From Bacteroidota bacterium (GTDB lineage Bacteria; Bacteroidota; Bacteroidia; Chitinophagales; Saprospiraceae), in assembly GCA_018222965.1 (NCBI GenBank), contig JAAEZH010000001.1, forward strand, positions 38,280-102,279: a stretch of 64,000 bases of DNA. Reading direction: 5' to 3'. Under the pieces are notes generated by a model, which worked only from the letters and a program-made list of their open reading frames with translations, had not been told where the DNA came from and did not search any database. The translations under genes and the position numbers were made by a program. The first letter of the stretch is position 1. Each line of letters begins with the position of its first letter. This document shows, piece by piece, positions 17,142 to 26,466 of this stretch.

Positions 17142-20100
17142 ATGAAACATCCAACTCTTTTCTTACTGATAATGCTTTGCAGCCAATGGCTCTTTGGCCA
17201 ATGGACCAAAATGGATGGTCCGGAAACAACAGCATTTCACTTCCTCAAACAAGTTGGCGACGAAATTTGGGCAGGCACCAATCATGCCCTTTACCGATCT
17301 GTAGACAATGGGCAAAGTTGGTCCGCTGATCCCAACTTCGGCCCGGCGCTCGTTCCGCTTGACCTGGCCATCCTGAACCAGGATGTCTACCTGCTTGTAA
17401 ATGAAGAAATCGGGGTCTATGATACTGACAGTGTCTTTATCTACCACAGCGCTGACTTAGGTGTCACCTGGGAAGAAGAATTCCTGCCCTTTTACCCGGA
17501 TTTATTGTTTGATGCAAAAATTGCCTTGTCTGGCGATTGGTTGTTTTATGGTGATTTTGAAAACTTCAGACGCAAGGATTTAATCAGTGGAAATTGGGAA
17601 ACGATCTCCGCTCCCGGGATTGTTGCGCCCTGGAACTTCGAGTCACAAGGTGATACCATGCTTCTCTCTGTCTATGTCAATAAAAAATACATCTCCACCG
17701 ACAATGGAGACAACTGGACATTTCTTGGCAATTGGGAAAGCAGGACTCAACTTCTGGACGGAACAAATCTTTACCTGTTAAACTACGATACGCTCGGTGT
17801 TTCAAATGACCTCGGCCAGACCTGGGAATACAAACAGATGCCAACAAATACAGGTTGGGATCAAAAGGTTTACAAAGACAATTCAGAACGACTTTACAAC
17901 TTCGGCCAGGGCTTGTATTATTCTGATGATGAAGGCGACAACTGGGTTCCGTTAAACTTGCCATTTAACTACCTGATAGAAGATATGCTCGAATCTGATA
18001 ACATCCTGCTCCTAAGTACAAGCAACGGAATTTACCGATCCACAGATGCCGGTTTGAATTGGATCAAATCTAACGATGGGCTTCTAAATGGTCAGTTTGA
18101 CCGCATACATGGAGATAATGAAAACAAAATTTTTGCGCTTAGAAATTCAATGGGTGGGTACGCCAGTCCCAACAACGGAAACTCCTGGGTGGATTTTCAG
18201 TTTGATTATACCGGATCAAGGGTAACCGATGTGGAGATTTTGGAAGATAGCTTACTCTTAGGAATACAGAATTTGGGGATTCTGCTTTACGCGAATGGAC
18301 TTGACGATCCCCATCCGGTCGATTTGGGACTCACCGATGCCACCCGAATAAAAATGTCCTACAAAGATGGTTTTCTGTATCTCGTTACAAACGATCATAT
18401 CTATCGAACCAATGATTTCCAAAACCTGGAGACGATTCAAAATCCCATAATCTATTATGATACCTGGGAGGATATTCACGTAAGTCAGCAGCACATACTG
18501 GTAAGTTCGAAAGTTGGTAAGGTTTTTCGATACGATCTAAGTGGAAATAATCCGGAAGAAATAATAGAGGTAGATCATATTAGTCCTCTAAACATTTGGC
18601 ACACAGACAGCAGCATCCTTATTGCAGAATTTGGTGCATGGTATATTTCGGAGGATGAGGGAGCCAGTTTTACCCCCTTCCAGCCCTCGGGAATTCCTGA
18701 ATTTCCAAATGGAGGATACGAACCTCCTTCCGGTTTAGTTGCCCATGAAGGCATTTTTTATGCGTGCTTCCCCATAGATGGCAACATTTATGTGAGCCTA
18801 AACAATGGACTCAACTGGATACCCTACATGGAAGGCATTCCCGTTAATGGGGTTTCATCTCTGACAACAACCAACGATCTGCTCATTGCTTCAACAACCT
18901 ATAACGGGCTCTACAGCAGAGGACTAAGTATAGAACAGTTTAGTGGAAAGGTTTTTCGGGATGACAATCAAAATGGAATGTACGATAACAACGAAGTACC
19001 TCTGCCCAACATTCCCGTAAAATGCATGCATTCAGGCTTGGTTGCGACTTCAGATTTAAATGGGAATTATTCGCTTTACAGCGAAAATCTGCCGGATACC
19101 CTTCAGGCCATGCCTGATATTTGGCAGGCAGCGGTCAATCCTGCTTTCTACGAAGTGGCTCAATCGGCAGAAGACCTGAATTTTGGTGTTTTTGTTCCGG
19201 CTGATGTCCAAAACCTGGTGGTGGAGTTAAGCGCATCTGATGTTTTTCGGCCGGGTTTTGAAAACAGCGTCCTGGCACGGGTTTCAAATCATGGTGGCCT
19301 GACAGCTGATGCTGTGCTGAAAATCACCATTCCGGACAATCAGACGATAGATCTTATAGAGCCGGAAGCCGATCAGGTATCGGGAGACACCCTTATTTGG
19401 TTTTTAAATCAAATTCCAAGTCTGGAATCCAGAAATATTTGGATTACAATGACCACCGATCCGGCAGCCCTGTTGGGCGAAATAGTAAATATTCCTGCCC
19501 TTGTTCTGCCCTTGGCCACGGATGACATTCCACTAAATAATGAAGACCAAATTGTTGAACGCATAGTTAGCTCCTTCGATCCCAATGACAAAAGCGCCAG
19601 CCCGGCAGACATTTTTCCGCCGGAAGGCCTGGAAAACGGAGAAGAAATCGAGTACACCATCCGTTTTCAAAACACCGGAAACTATCCGGCTGATTTTGTA
19701 CGAATCATTGATACGATTAGTACAAAATTGGATCTAAGCAGTTTGAGGGTTTTAGCAGCCAGCCATGACTATGAACTAGTTATCCGCGAAGAAAGAGAAG
19801 TAGAATTTATTTTTAATGCTATTTTCCTCCCTGATTCTACCAGCAACGAACCAGAAAGTCACGGTTTCATCAAGTATTCCATTCGGCCCAAGCCGGAAAA
19901 TACGATTGGGGACACTTTTGAAAATACCGCCTACATCTACTTTGATTTCAACCCTCCCATTCAAACCAATACCGTTGGCCACATCATAAAAGAACCCGTG
20001 GATTTCCCTTTTGCTGATCCGGGAGAAAATCGATTTGACGTATTCCCAAACCCAAATTCGGGAAGCTTCATTTTACGAACCAATCCGGAAATTAGCGGTA

Positions 20101-20273
20101 GCGGGTTTTTGACTATTTACGATGCAGCGGGCAAATGGATCAGTCGCCATCAAATTCAATTAGATGCTGGTGTATCGGAAGTAAACCTTGGAGCTAATAC
20201 AGGATCCGGGGTATATACGGCTGTACTGCAATTTCAGGAACAAAAACTCCATTGCAAAATAGTAGTTAAATAA
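17142..20273 (+). CDS. T9SS-secreted sortilin-type beta-propeller protein
   Basis: A 1043-residue secreted protein with a signal peptide (LFLLIMLCSQWLFGQ). Residues about 20-600 form propeller blades of the BNR/VPS10 type, seen as repeated Asp-box-like motifs: RSVDNGQSWSADP, STDNGDNWTFLG, YSDDEGDNWVPL, RSTDAGLNWIKS, ISEDEGASFTPF, VSLNNGLNWIPY. Next comes an SdrD-like domain (RDDNQNGMYDNNE) at about 615-690, a DUF11-like domain with SSFDPNDKSASP at about 820-950, and a T9SS type A sorting domain (FDVFPNPNSGSF to KIVVK). The start at 17142 is chosen because the signal peptide begins there. It has a terminator upstream, so it may be its own unit. Adhesion or binding is likely; no catalytic function is visible. 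Confidence 0.85.
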   Translation: MKHPTLFLLIMLCSQWLFGQWTKMDGPETTAFHFLKQVGDEIWAGTNHALYRSVDNGQSWSADPNFGPALVPLDLAILNQDVYLLVNEEIGVYDTDSVFIYHSADLGVTWEEEFLPFYPDLLFDAKIALSGDWLFYGDFENFRRKDLISGNWETISAPGIVAPWNFESQGDTMLLSVYVNKKYISTDNGDNWTFLGNWESRTQLLDGTNLYLLNYDTLGVSNDLGQTWEYKQMPTNTGWDQKVYKDNSERLYNFGQGLYYSDDEGDNWVPLNLPFNYLIEDMLESDNILLLSTSNGIYRSTDAGLNWIKSNDGLLNGQFDRIHGDNENKIFALRNSMGGYASPNNGNSWVDFQFDYTGSRVTDVEILEDSLLLGIQNLGILLYANGLDDPHPVDLGLTDATRIKMSYKDGFLYLVTNDHIYRTNDFQNLETIQNPIIYYDTWEDIHVSQQHILVSSKVGKVFRYDLSGNNPEEIIEVDHISPLNIWHTDSSILIAEFGAWYISEDEGASFTPFQPSGIPEFPNGGYEPPSGLVAHEGIFYACFPIDGNIYVSLNNGLNWIPYMEGIPVNGVSSLTTTNDLLIASTTYNGLYSRGLSIEQFSGKVFRDDNQNGMYDNNEVPLPNIPVKCMHSGLVATSDLNGNYSLYSENLPDTLQAMPDIWQAAVNPAFYEVAQSAEDLNFGVFVPADVQNLVVELSASDVFRPGFENSVLARVSNHGGLTADAVLKITIPDNQTIDLIEPEADQVSGDTLIWFLNQIPSLESRNIWITMTTDPAALLGEIVNIPALVLPLATDDIPLNNEDQIVERIVSSFDPNDKSASPADIFPPEGLENGEEIEYTIRFQNTGNYPADFVRIIDTISTKLDLSSLRVLAASHDYELVIREEREVEFIFNAIFLPDSTSNEPESHGFIKYSIRPKPENTIGDTFENTAYIYFDFNPPIQTNTVGHIIKEPVDFPFADPGENRFDVFPNPNSGSFILRTNPEISGSGFLTIYDAAGKWISRHQIQLDAGVSEVNLGANTGSGVYTAVLQFQEQKLHCKIVVK

Positions 20274-20333
20274 GACCAATATTGAACTTCCGGCATCTTT
20301 ATTAGTTCTATGTGTATAATTACAACACACAAT

Positions 20334-20768
20334 ATGAAAAGACATGCAACAGCCGTTTGGAGCGGCTCCGGAACAGAAGGAAAAGGAACATTGACAGGAC
20401 CAAGTGGCGTTTTGGATCAAACTCCTTATAGTTTTAAGGCCCGCTTTGAGAATGAAGACGGGAAAAAAGGCACCAATCCCGAAGAACTTATTGCTGCTGC
20501 ACATGCTGGTTGCTACGCCATGGCCCTTAGCGTAGGCATTTCAAATGCCGGAAGCACGGCAGAAAAACTGGACGTAAAGGCAAACGTGAAACTGGAAAAG
20601 ACCGATGATGGATTTGGCATCACTTCAATCCATCTCGACCTGAAAGGCAGTGTACCCGGTATGGATAAAGCCACCTTTGAAAAGCTGGCCAAAGAAGCCA
20701 AAGCAGGCTGTCCGGTTTCCAAAGCGCTATCTGCAGTACCCATCAGTCTGGATATCAGTTATGAATAA
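20334..20768 (+). CDS. OsmC-type peroxiredoxin
   Basis: A 144-residue OsmC/Ohr-family protein, near the normal length. The two redox cysteines lie in AAAHAGCYAMAL and KAGCPVSKAL, and GTNPEELIAAAHAGC is the OsmC signature. It reduces organic hydroperoxides in the cytoplasm. MKRHATAVW at 20334 is the family's usual N-terminus, so a longer ATG at 20310 is rejected. A GC-rich hairpin follows 46 bp after the stop. It is not in an operon with either neighbour. Confidence 0.93.
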   Translation: MKRHATAVWSGSGTEGKGTLTGPSGVLDQTPYSFKARFENEDGKKGTNPEELIAAAHAGCYAMALSVGISNAGSTAEKLDVKANVKLEKTDDGFGITSIHLDLKGSVPGMDKATFEKLAKEAKAGCPVSKALSAVPISLDISYE

Positions 20769-20814
20769 ATGGCAAACTTCTGACCATAGATTACCCATTT
20801 AATCCCTATGTTTG

Positions 20815-20844
20815 TGCCCGCCTGAAAAGTAATTCAGACGGGCA
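20815..20844 (+). terminator. Stem-loop after osmC
   Basis: TGCCCG-c-CTGAA pairs with TTCAG-a-CGGGCA around a short loop. The T-run after it is weak (ATTTACTT), so it may be an inefficient or Rho-assisted terminator. Confidence 0.55.
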
Positions 20845-20897
20845 TTTACTTACCCCATTCAGCCATTTCAATTAACAGCGATTAATACCAATCAATC

Positions 20898-22010
20898 ATG
20901 GCTACTCCTAAATTGTATTTCAATAAAAAAGACCAGCCGGAATTTTTCAAAGAACTAAGCCAACGCGTCAACCAATACTTCAGCGAAAGGAATATTTCCC
21001 GATACGGAAACTGGAGAATGGTCCTCAAGACGGTCTTTATGCTGGCCTTGTACTTTACGCCTTTCATCCTGATGCTCAGTGGAGTATTTACCAGCTTCTG
21101 GCCGGTGTTGGGACTGTGGGTGATCATGGGATTTGGCATGGCCGGCCTTGGATTGTCGGTTATGCATGACGCCAACCACGGTTCCTACTCCCGGAGCAAA
21201 CGGGTTAACAAATTGGTGGGATTTGTCATCCACTTTATTGGCGGCTATCATGCCAACTGGAAAATCCAACACAATGTGCTGCACCATTCCTTTACCAATG
21301 TGCACGGTATGGACGATGATATCAACCTGAGCATCATGCGGTTTTCACCCGACCAGGAATGGAAACCATTTTTCCGGTTTCAGGCATTTTACGCTCCTTT
21401 TCTTTATGGCTTGCTTACGCTGAATTGGTTTTTTGTCAAGGACTTTGAACAAATAGCCAGATATCGGGACCTCGATTTGCTCAAAAGCCAGGGGCTAACG
21501 TATCGCAAAGCACTGACAGAGGTGATCATTCACAAGCTGTGGTATTTTGGGTTGATGATCGTTCTCCCCCTTTTACTGGTTGCTATTCCGTGGTGGCAAA
21601 CGCTGATCGGATTCTTTGTTATGCATTTTATTTGCGGTCAGATTCTTTCCCTGATCTTTCAACCTGCGCATGTGCTCGAAGAAACCAGTTTCTACAAACC
21701 CGATGACAACAACAGCGTGGAAAACAACTGGGCAATTCACCAGGTACGCACCACATCCAATTTTGCAAATGGCAGTCGCTGGTTCTCCTGGTATGTTGGT
21801 GGCCTGAACAACCAGATCGAGCATCATCTTTTCCCCAATATTTGCCACATTCACTATCGGAAGCTATCCAAAATCGTAAAAGAGACCACCGCCGAATTTG
21901 GCCTCCCTTATCATCAACATAAGACCTTTTTTGCCGCACTTCGCAGTCACTTTTCCCTGCTTCATGCTTTAGGAACCCGAAAGTACGACCTGGCTCTGAG
22001 TCAAAAATAA
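20898..22010 (+). CDS. Membrane fatty-acid (acyl-lipid) desaturase
   Basis: A 370-residue membrane di-iron desaturase. The three histidine boxes are HDANHGS at about residue 91, HNVLHHSFTN at about 127, and QIEHHLFP at about 307; the Q in place of the first His of the third box is typical of front-end or linoleoyl-type desaturases. Hydrophobic segments lie at about 45-90 and 150-260. It introduces double bonds into membrane acyl chains and could help cold adaptation. The N-terminus lacks a cytochrome b5 domain, so electrons must come from a separate carrier. The next gene starts 1 bp after its stop, so the two are co-transcribed. Confidence 0.92.
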   Translation: MATPKLYFNKKDQPEFFKELSQRVNQYFSERNISRYGNWRMVLKTVFMLALYFTPFILMLSGVFTSFWPVLGLWVIMGFGMAGLGLSVMHDANHGSYSRSKRVNKLVGFVIHFIGGYHANWKIQHNVLHHSFTNVHGMDDDINLSIMRFSPDQEWKPFFRFQAFYAPFLYGLLTLNWFFVKDFEQIARYRDLDLLKSQGLTYRKALTEVIIHKLWYFGLMIVLPLLLVAIPWWQTLIGFFVMHFICGQILSLIFQPAHVLEETSFYKPDDNNSVENNWAIHQVRTTSNFANGSRWFSWYVGGLNNQIEHHLFPNICHIHYRKLSKIVKETTAEFGLPYHQHKTFFAALRSHFSLLHALGTRKYDLALSQK

Positions 22011-22011
22011 T

Positions 22012-23316
22012 ATGATCAAAAACCAGCAGGAAATATTAGATAAGCTCGGAATTGAAGCCTTAAACGATATGCAACTGGCAGCTCGACATGCCTTGCATGC
22101 CCATGCCGAAATTGTCTTGTTATCCCCTACCGGCACCGGTAAAACCCTGGCCTTTTTACTACCGCTATTGTCAGAACTCGATCCGGAAAAAGAAGGGGTA
22201 CAGGCCATTATTATTGCTCCTTCCCGCGAATTGGCCATGCAAATTGAGCAGGTAGCCCGCAATATGGGTACCGGATACAAGATCAATGCGGTTTACGGCG
22301 GGCGTTCTGCCTATCAGGATAAAACAGACCTGAAACACCCTCCTGCCCTGCTTATTGGCACCCCGGGACGATTGGCCGATCACCTGCGGCGCGACCGCAT
22401 CGATACGTCCAACATCAGCTGGTTGGTGCTCGACGAATTTGATAAATCGCTGGAGATCGGTTTTGAGGATGAAATGCAGGAAATTCTGGAATCGCTGGGG
22501 AGCCTTCAGAAAAAAGTATTGACCTCTGCTACCCAGGGCGTTGCCATTCCGGCTTTCGCCGAAATGAATGCCGTGCATCTGCTGGACTTTACAGATCAGG
22601 CCGACTCAAAATTACAATTGAAAGCCATCATTTCTCCGGAGAAAGATAAGCTGGAAAGCCTGAAAGACGCGCTATACCACTTTGGCGATCAACCCGGCAT
22701 CGTCTTTTGCAATTACAAGGATTCCATTCAACGGGTTAGTGATTTTCTGGAGGCACACAATATCCACCACGCTCGCTTCCATGGCGGAATGGAACAAAAG
22801 GATCGGGAGCAGGCCCTGGTGCAGTTTCGCAACGGCAGTACCCGCGTTCTATTGGCCACTGATCTGGCTGCCCGGGGAATCGACGTGCCGGAAATCGAAT
22901 ATATCATCCATTACCATCTTCCCCATTCTGCCGAAGAATTTACCCATAGAAACGGACGTACGGCCCGAATGAAAAAAGAAGGGGCCGCTTATGTGTTACA
23001 TTGGGAAAACGATGTACTCCCCGAGTTCATTCCGGAACTCGAAGCCCTTGATGTGCAGGCAGCCAATCCACCGACAGCTCCGGATTGGAAAACCATATTT
23101 GTATTAGGCGGCAGACGCGATAAGATATCCAAAGGGGATCTCGCGGGTTTCTTCCTCAAAGAGGGAGGTTTAAGCAAAACAGAGTTGGGACTCATCGAGC
23201 TCAAGCCCGAATGTGCTTTTGTAGCCGTATCGGCTGATAAGGCCCAACAGGTCATACAAAAGCTGGACAACCGCCGGCTTAAAAAACGGAAAGTGAGGCT
23301 AAGCCTTATCGTTTAA
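22012..23316 (+). CDS. DEAD-box-family RNA helicase with DEFD motif and DbpA-like RNA-binding domain
   Basis: A 434-residue helicase. Motif I is SPTGTGKT, Ia is APSRELAMQ, motif II reads DEFD at residues 141-144 instead of DEAD, motif III is SATQG, and motif VI is HRNGRTAR. Residues about 358-434 (TIFVLGGRRDKISKGDLAGF to KKRKVRLSLI) resemble the DbpA/CsdA RNA-binding fold, which in DbpA targets 23S rRNA. A role in ribosome assembly or mRNA unwinding is inferred. It begins 1 bp after the desaturase gene, and its end overlaps the convergent SulP gene by 4 bp. Confidence 0.9.
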   Translation: MIKNQQEILDKLGIEALNDMQLAARHALHAHAEIVLLSPTGTGKTLAFLLPLLSELDPEKEGVQAIIIAPSRELAMQIEQVARNMGTGYKINAVYGGRSAYQDKTDLKHPPALLIGTPGRLADHLRRDRIDTSNISWLVLDEFDKSLEIGFEDEMQEILESLGSLQKKVLTSATQGVAIPAFAEMNAVHLLDFTDQADSKLQLKAIISPEKDKLESLKDALYHFGDQPGIVFCNYKDSIQRVSDFLEAHNIHHARFHGGMEQKDREQALVQFRNGSTRVLLATDLAARGIDVPEIEYIIHYHLPHSAEEFTHRNGRTARMKKEGAAYVLHWENDVLPEFIPELEALDVQAANPPTAPDWKTIFVLGGRRDKISKGDLAGFFLKEGGLSKTELGLIELKPECAFVAVSADKAQQVIQKLDNRRLKKRKVRLSLIV

Positions 23317-24845
23317 GACAAATCGTCGACTACCAGCTTGTACTTTGGATCTTCCACTACATTCACATCAATAATATCCTCGGCATTTTTCAGCAGATTC
23401 CGGCAATCGGCACTGAGGTGTTTGAGGTGGATCTTTTTTCCAACCTTTTGATAGCGCTCTGTAATTTTATTTAAGGCCTCGATTGCCGACATATCCACTA
23501 CCCGGCTTTCTGCAAAATCGATGATGACCTCATCCGGGTCATTCAACACATCAAACTTTTCGTTGAAAACCGAAACCGACCCAAAGAAAAGCGGGCCGTA
23601 AATTTCGTAGTGTTTAACACCGTTTTCATCAATGCGCTTTCGGGCCCGGATGCGCTTGGCATTGTCCCAGGCAAATACCAGAGCAGCGATGACCACGCCA
23701 ATGAGAACAGCCAGTGCGAGGTTGTGAAGCACCGCAGTTACCAGTGTAACCAGCACCATTACGAAAATATCAGACTTCGGCATTTTATTGACGGTGCGCA
23801 AACTGGCCCACTCGAAAGTCCCAATCGCCACCATGATCATCAGACCTGTCAAGGCGGCCATTGGCATCTTTTCGATCAGGTTGGCACCAAACATAATGAA
23901 TACCAGAAGCATAACCGAAGCCACGATTCCGGACAATCGAGCCCGTGCGCCGGCCGAAATATTGATCAAACTTTGACCGATCATCGCACAACCACCCATA
24001 CCGGAAAACAAACCGGATAGAATGTTTGCAGCACCCTGCGCCACAGCTTCTTTATTTCCTCGTCCGCGGGTCTCTGTAATTTCATCGATGATGTTTAGGG
24101 TCAGCAGGCTTTCAATCAGCCCCACACCAGCCATGATGATTGCATAGGGGAAAATAACTCCGAGGGTTTCCAGATTGACCGGCACTTCCGGGAGATGGAA
24201 AGGCGGGAAACCACCCTGGATGGAAGCCATATCCCCTACTGTTTTTGTATCGATACCAAACCAAACTACTATTCCAAAAACCAGAAGAATAGCAATGAGT
24301 GAAGCGGGAACCGCCTTGCTTATTTTGGGCAAACCCCAAATGACAAACATAGTCAGCAGCACAAATCCGAGGAAAATATACATATCGCTACCAGTCAGCC
24401 ATTCGCCGGAAGGCCCCTTAAACTGATCCAACTGAGACATGAATATGATAATAGCCAGGCCGTTTACAAAGCCAAATATTACCGGGTGTGGTACCAGGCG
24501 CATGAGCTTTCCCAACCGCAAAAAACCGGCAGACATTTGAATCAGGCCCGCCAAAATTACGGTAGCAAAGATATATTCAACGCCATGTGAGGCAGCCAGG
24601 GTAACGAGCACAACAGCAACCGCTCCGGTGGCTCCGGAGATCATCCCCGGCCGTCCGCCGAGAATAGATGTAATAAGCCCCATTACAAAGGCGGCATAAA
24701 GTCCTGTGAGGGGAGACAATCCCGCGATAAGGGCAAAGGCTACAGCTTCCGGAATGAGGGCCATAGCCACAGTGAGTCCGGAAAGAACCTCTGTTTTATA
24801 ATCTACTCGCTGAGACAGGTCGAAAAGGTTGAAATACTTCTTCAT
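23313..24845 (-). CDS. SulP-family anion transporter with STAS domain
   Basis: A 510-residue inner-membrane transporter. The SulP core has ALIPEAVAFALIAGLSPLTG in the first helices and GNKEAVAQGAANILSGLFSG later, with about 12-14 hydrophobic segments; residues about 400-510 are a STAS domain (VIIDFAESRVVDMSAIEALN). It imports inorganic anions such as sulphate or bicarbonate; the sequence does not say which. I use the ATG giving MKKYFNLFDL; another in-frame ATG lies 12 bp upstream. It is one of three SulP genes in the window. It is convergent with the helicase gene. Confidence 0.9.
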   Translation of the reverse strand: MKKYFNLFDLSQRVDYKTEVLSGLTVAMALIPEAVAFALIAGLSPLTGLYAAFVMGLITSILGGRPGMISGATGAVAVVLVTLAASHGVEYIFATVILAGLIQMSAGFLRLGKLMRLVPHPVIFGFVNGLAIIIFMSQLDQFKGPSGEWLTGSDMYIFLGFVLLTMFVIWGLPKISKAVPASLIAILLVFGIVVWFGIDTKTVGDMASIQGGFPPFHLPEVPVNLETLGVIFPYAIIMAGVGLIESLLTLNIIDEITETRGRGNKEAVAQGAANILSGLFSGMGGCAMIGQSLINISAGARARLSGIVASVMLLVFIMFGANLIEKMPMAALTGLMIMVAIGTFEWASLRTVNKMPKSDIFVMVLVTLVTAVLHNLALAVLIGVVIAALVFAWDNAKRIRARKRIDENGVKHYEIYGPLFFGSVSVFNEKFDVLNDPDEVIIDFAESRVVDMSAIEALNKITERYQKVGKKIHLKHLSADCRNLLKNAEDIIDVNVVEDPKYKLVVDDLS

Positions 24846-25193
24846 GGGAATATGCAAAAATTTATCATTATTCAGCCTTTCGGCGAATTGCTAATAAATT
24901 GATTATCAAAACTTTGGACAGGGTAATAATGGGGAACACTCAGGATACTTGCTCCCCTTTTCACGTAAAAGAGGGCAAACGTACACAAAATACTCTTGAA
25001 TGTCATGTTTGGGATAAAGAGATTTGAGGAAAGTCGGAAAGAATTACAAGAATTTCTGAAGCCTTTGCGTTTTATTCGATAGCTTTGTAGTTCCTTTTTG
25101 ATTTGGTTGATGTCTGGTAAATTTTCTCGTATGTGATGTGTTTGCCCTCGTTTCCCTCCTCTTACAGGATATTTTTAAATTTAAAAACCATTT
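24846..25193 (+). other. 348-bp gene-free stretch: SulP 5' region and long leader of the cold-shock gene
   Basis: No coding frame or tRNA is visible. It contains a TTCGGCGAA palindrome at 24873-24891 near the divergent SulP start, and TAGCTTTG (25080-25087), a match to the -7 consensus, that would give the cold-shock mRNA a leader of about 100 nt. Long leaders are usual for cold-shock genes. The -33 element is not convincing. Confidence 0.4.
24873..24891. repeat. Intergenic copy of the TTCG(G/C)CGAA palindrome
   Basis: Reads CAGCCTTTCGGCGAATTGC. It lies 28 bp upstream of the SulP start. Only the 9-nt core and its left flank are conserved here. Confidence 0.6.
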
Positions 25194-25652
25194 ATGGGCA
25201 AATCGCAAGAATCCTACAGCAAGAAAGAAAAAGAAAAAAAACGCCGTAAAAAGAAGCAAGACAAGATGGAGCGCCGCAAAGAGCGCAAAGCAGCCAAGGA
25301 TGCTGCCGGCAAAAAGACTTTCGAAGACATGCTTTCTTATGTAGATGAAAATGGCAATCTCACCGATACTCCGCCAGATCCAAAAAAGAAAAAGAAGATA
25401 AAAGTCGAGGACATTGTCATTGGGGTACCACCTAAAGATGACACCCCGGAAGATCCGATCCGTAAAGGGACTGTCAAGTTTTTCAATGATGAAAAAGGAT
25501 ACGGTTTTATTACTGATCATGAGACACAGGATAGTGTCTTTGTACACGCAAACAATCTTGAAATTGATATTCGTGACGGCGATAAAGTTCAATTTGAAGT
25601 TGAAATGGGGCAAAAAGGCCCTAATGCTGTTCGGGTTTCTATGATTAAATAA
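25194..25652 (+). CDS. Cold-shock domain protein with basic N-terminal extension
   Basis: A 152-residue protein. The C-terminal 65 residues are a cold-shock domain: KGTVKFFNDEKGYGFITD carries RNP1-type KGYGFI, and SVFVH is the RNP2-like strand. The first 45 residues are almost only Lys, Arg, Glu and Ala (KKEKEKKRRKKKQDKMERRK), a predicted charged helix, followed by an acidic and Pro-rich linker with another KKKKKIK cluster. Normal bacterial Csp proteins have about 67 residues and no extension. It likely binds single-stranded RNA as a chaperone; the basic arm may add non-specific RNA or ribosome binding (inference). The next gene starts 3 bp later. Confidence 0.88.
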   Translation: MGKSQESYSKKEKEKKRRKKKQDKMERRKERKAAKDAAGKKTFEDMLSYVDENGNLTDTPPDPKKKKKIKVEDIVIGVPPKDDTPEDPIRKGTVKFFNDEKGYGFITDHETQDSVFVHANNLEIDIRDGDKVQFEVEMGQKGPNAVRVSMIK

Positions 25653-25655
25653 AAG

Positions 25656-26129
25656 GTGAAGAACAACGATATTTTACGCCGACTTCGCTATATTTTTGAT
25701 ATCAGCGATTCGGGGATGATGAAGATCTTTTCTCTGGCAGAGCATGAGGTAAGCCGGGCAGAAATCAGCGATTGGTTGAAAAAGGAGGATGATCCTGCTT
25801 TTCAACCAATTTATGATAAGCAACTGGCTACTTTTCTAAATGGTTTCATTTCCCTGAAAAGGGGAAAAAAGGACGGGCCTCAACCCAAACCGGAAAAGAC
25901 GCTCAGCAATAACCTGATCCTGCGTAAGCTTAAGATTGCACTTTCGATGAAAACGGAGGACATGCTGGATATTTTCGACCTGGCCGACATTCCGATTTCT
26001 AAACACGAATTGAGTGCTTTTTTCAGGCACCCGGATCAGTCGCAATTTCGTTTGTGTAAAGACCAGTATCTGCGCAATTTTCTTTACGGATTACAGCAAA
26101 AATACCGTCCGGAGGCTGATCAACCATGA
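25656..26129 (+). CDS. DUF1456 (YehS-like) protein
   Basis: A 157-residue protein with the tandem helical repeats of the DUF1456 family: NNDILRRLRYIFDISDSGMM with SRAEISDWLKKEDD in the first half, and NNLILRKLKIALSMKTEDML with SKHELSAFFRHPD in the second. The function of the family is unknown. The start codon is a GTG at 25656, directly after the cold-shock gene; no ATG fits the family N-terminus. Its stop overlaps the next start by 4 bp (ATGA), so csp, this gene and the next form an operon. Confidence 0.88.
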   Translation: MKNNDILRRLRYIFDISDSGMMKIFSLAEHEVSRAEISDWLKKEDDPAFQPIYDKQLATFLNGFISLKRGKKDGPQPKPEKTLSNNLILRKLKIALSMKTEDMLDIFDLADIPISKHELSAFFRHPDQSQFRLCKDQYLRNFLYGLQQKYRPEADQP

Positions 26130-26434
26130 TCCAGCCGATTGTCCACTACAGCTTACATTTTCTGGCACCCGGTTTAATTGCCTGGCTTTTCTTTCGGGAC
26201 CAATGGAAAAGGGCCTGGCTCCTTATGCTGGCCACCATGCTGGTGGATCTGGATCATCTGCTGGCAGATCCGATATTTGCTCCCGGTCGTTGTAGTATTG
26301 GTTTTCATCCTTTGCACACCTGGCCTGCTATCCTGGTTTATGGCATTATGACTCTCCTCCCCCGAACCCGTATCATTGGAGCGGGGCTCGTATTTCATAT
26401 GTTTACGGATTGGCAGGATTGCCTTTGGATGTAA
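26126..26434 (+). CDS. DUF6122-like small membrane protein
   Basis: A 102-residue protein with three or four hydrophobic segments. [44 protein letters not shown] and [15 protein letters not shown] give a conserved set of His and Asp residues, like those of membrane-bound metal-dependent hydrolases (YdjM-type). It matches what I recall of the DUF6122 family of Bacteroidota. It overlaps the DUF1456 gene by 4 bp. No enzymatic role is established. Confidence 0.8.
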   Translation: MIQPIVHYSLHFLAPGLIAWLFFRDQWKRAWLLMLATMLVDLDHLLADPIFAPGRCSIGFHPLHTWPAILVYGIMTLLPRTRIIGAGLVFHMFTDWQDCLWM

Positions 26435-26466
26435 GCATTTTTTTATTTTGCAAAAAAAAATTATCG

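Noticed and set aside
25044-25613. A 189-codon lower-strand frame opposite the cold-shock gene
   Set aside because: It is the complement of the Lys-rich arm and cold-shock domain; its Phe-rich runs are the mirror of Lys codons.
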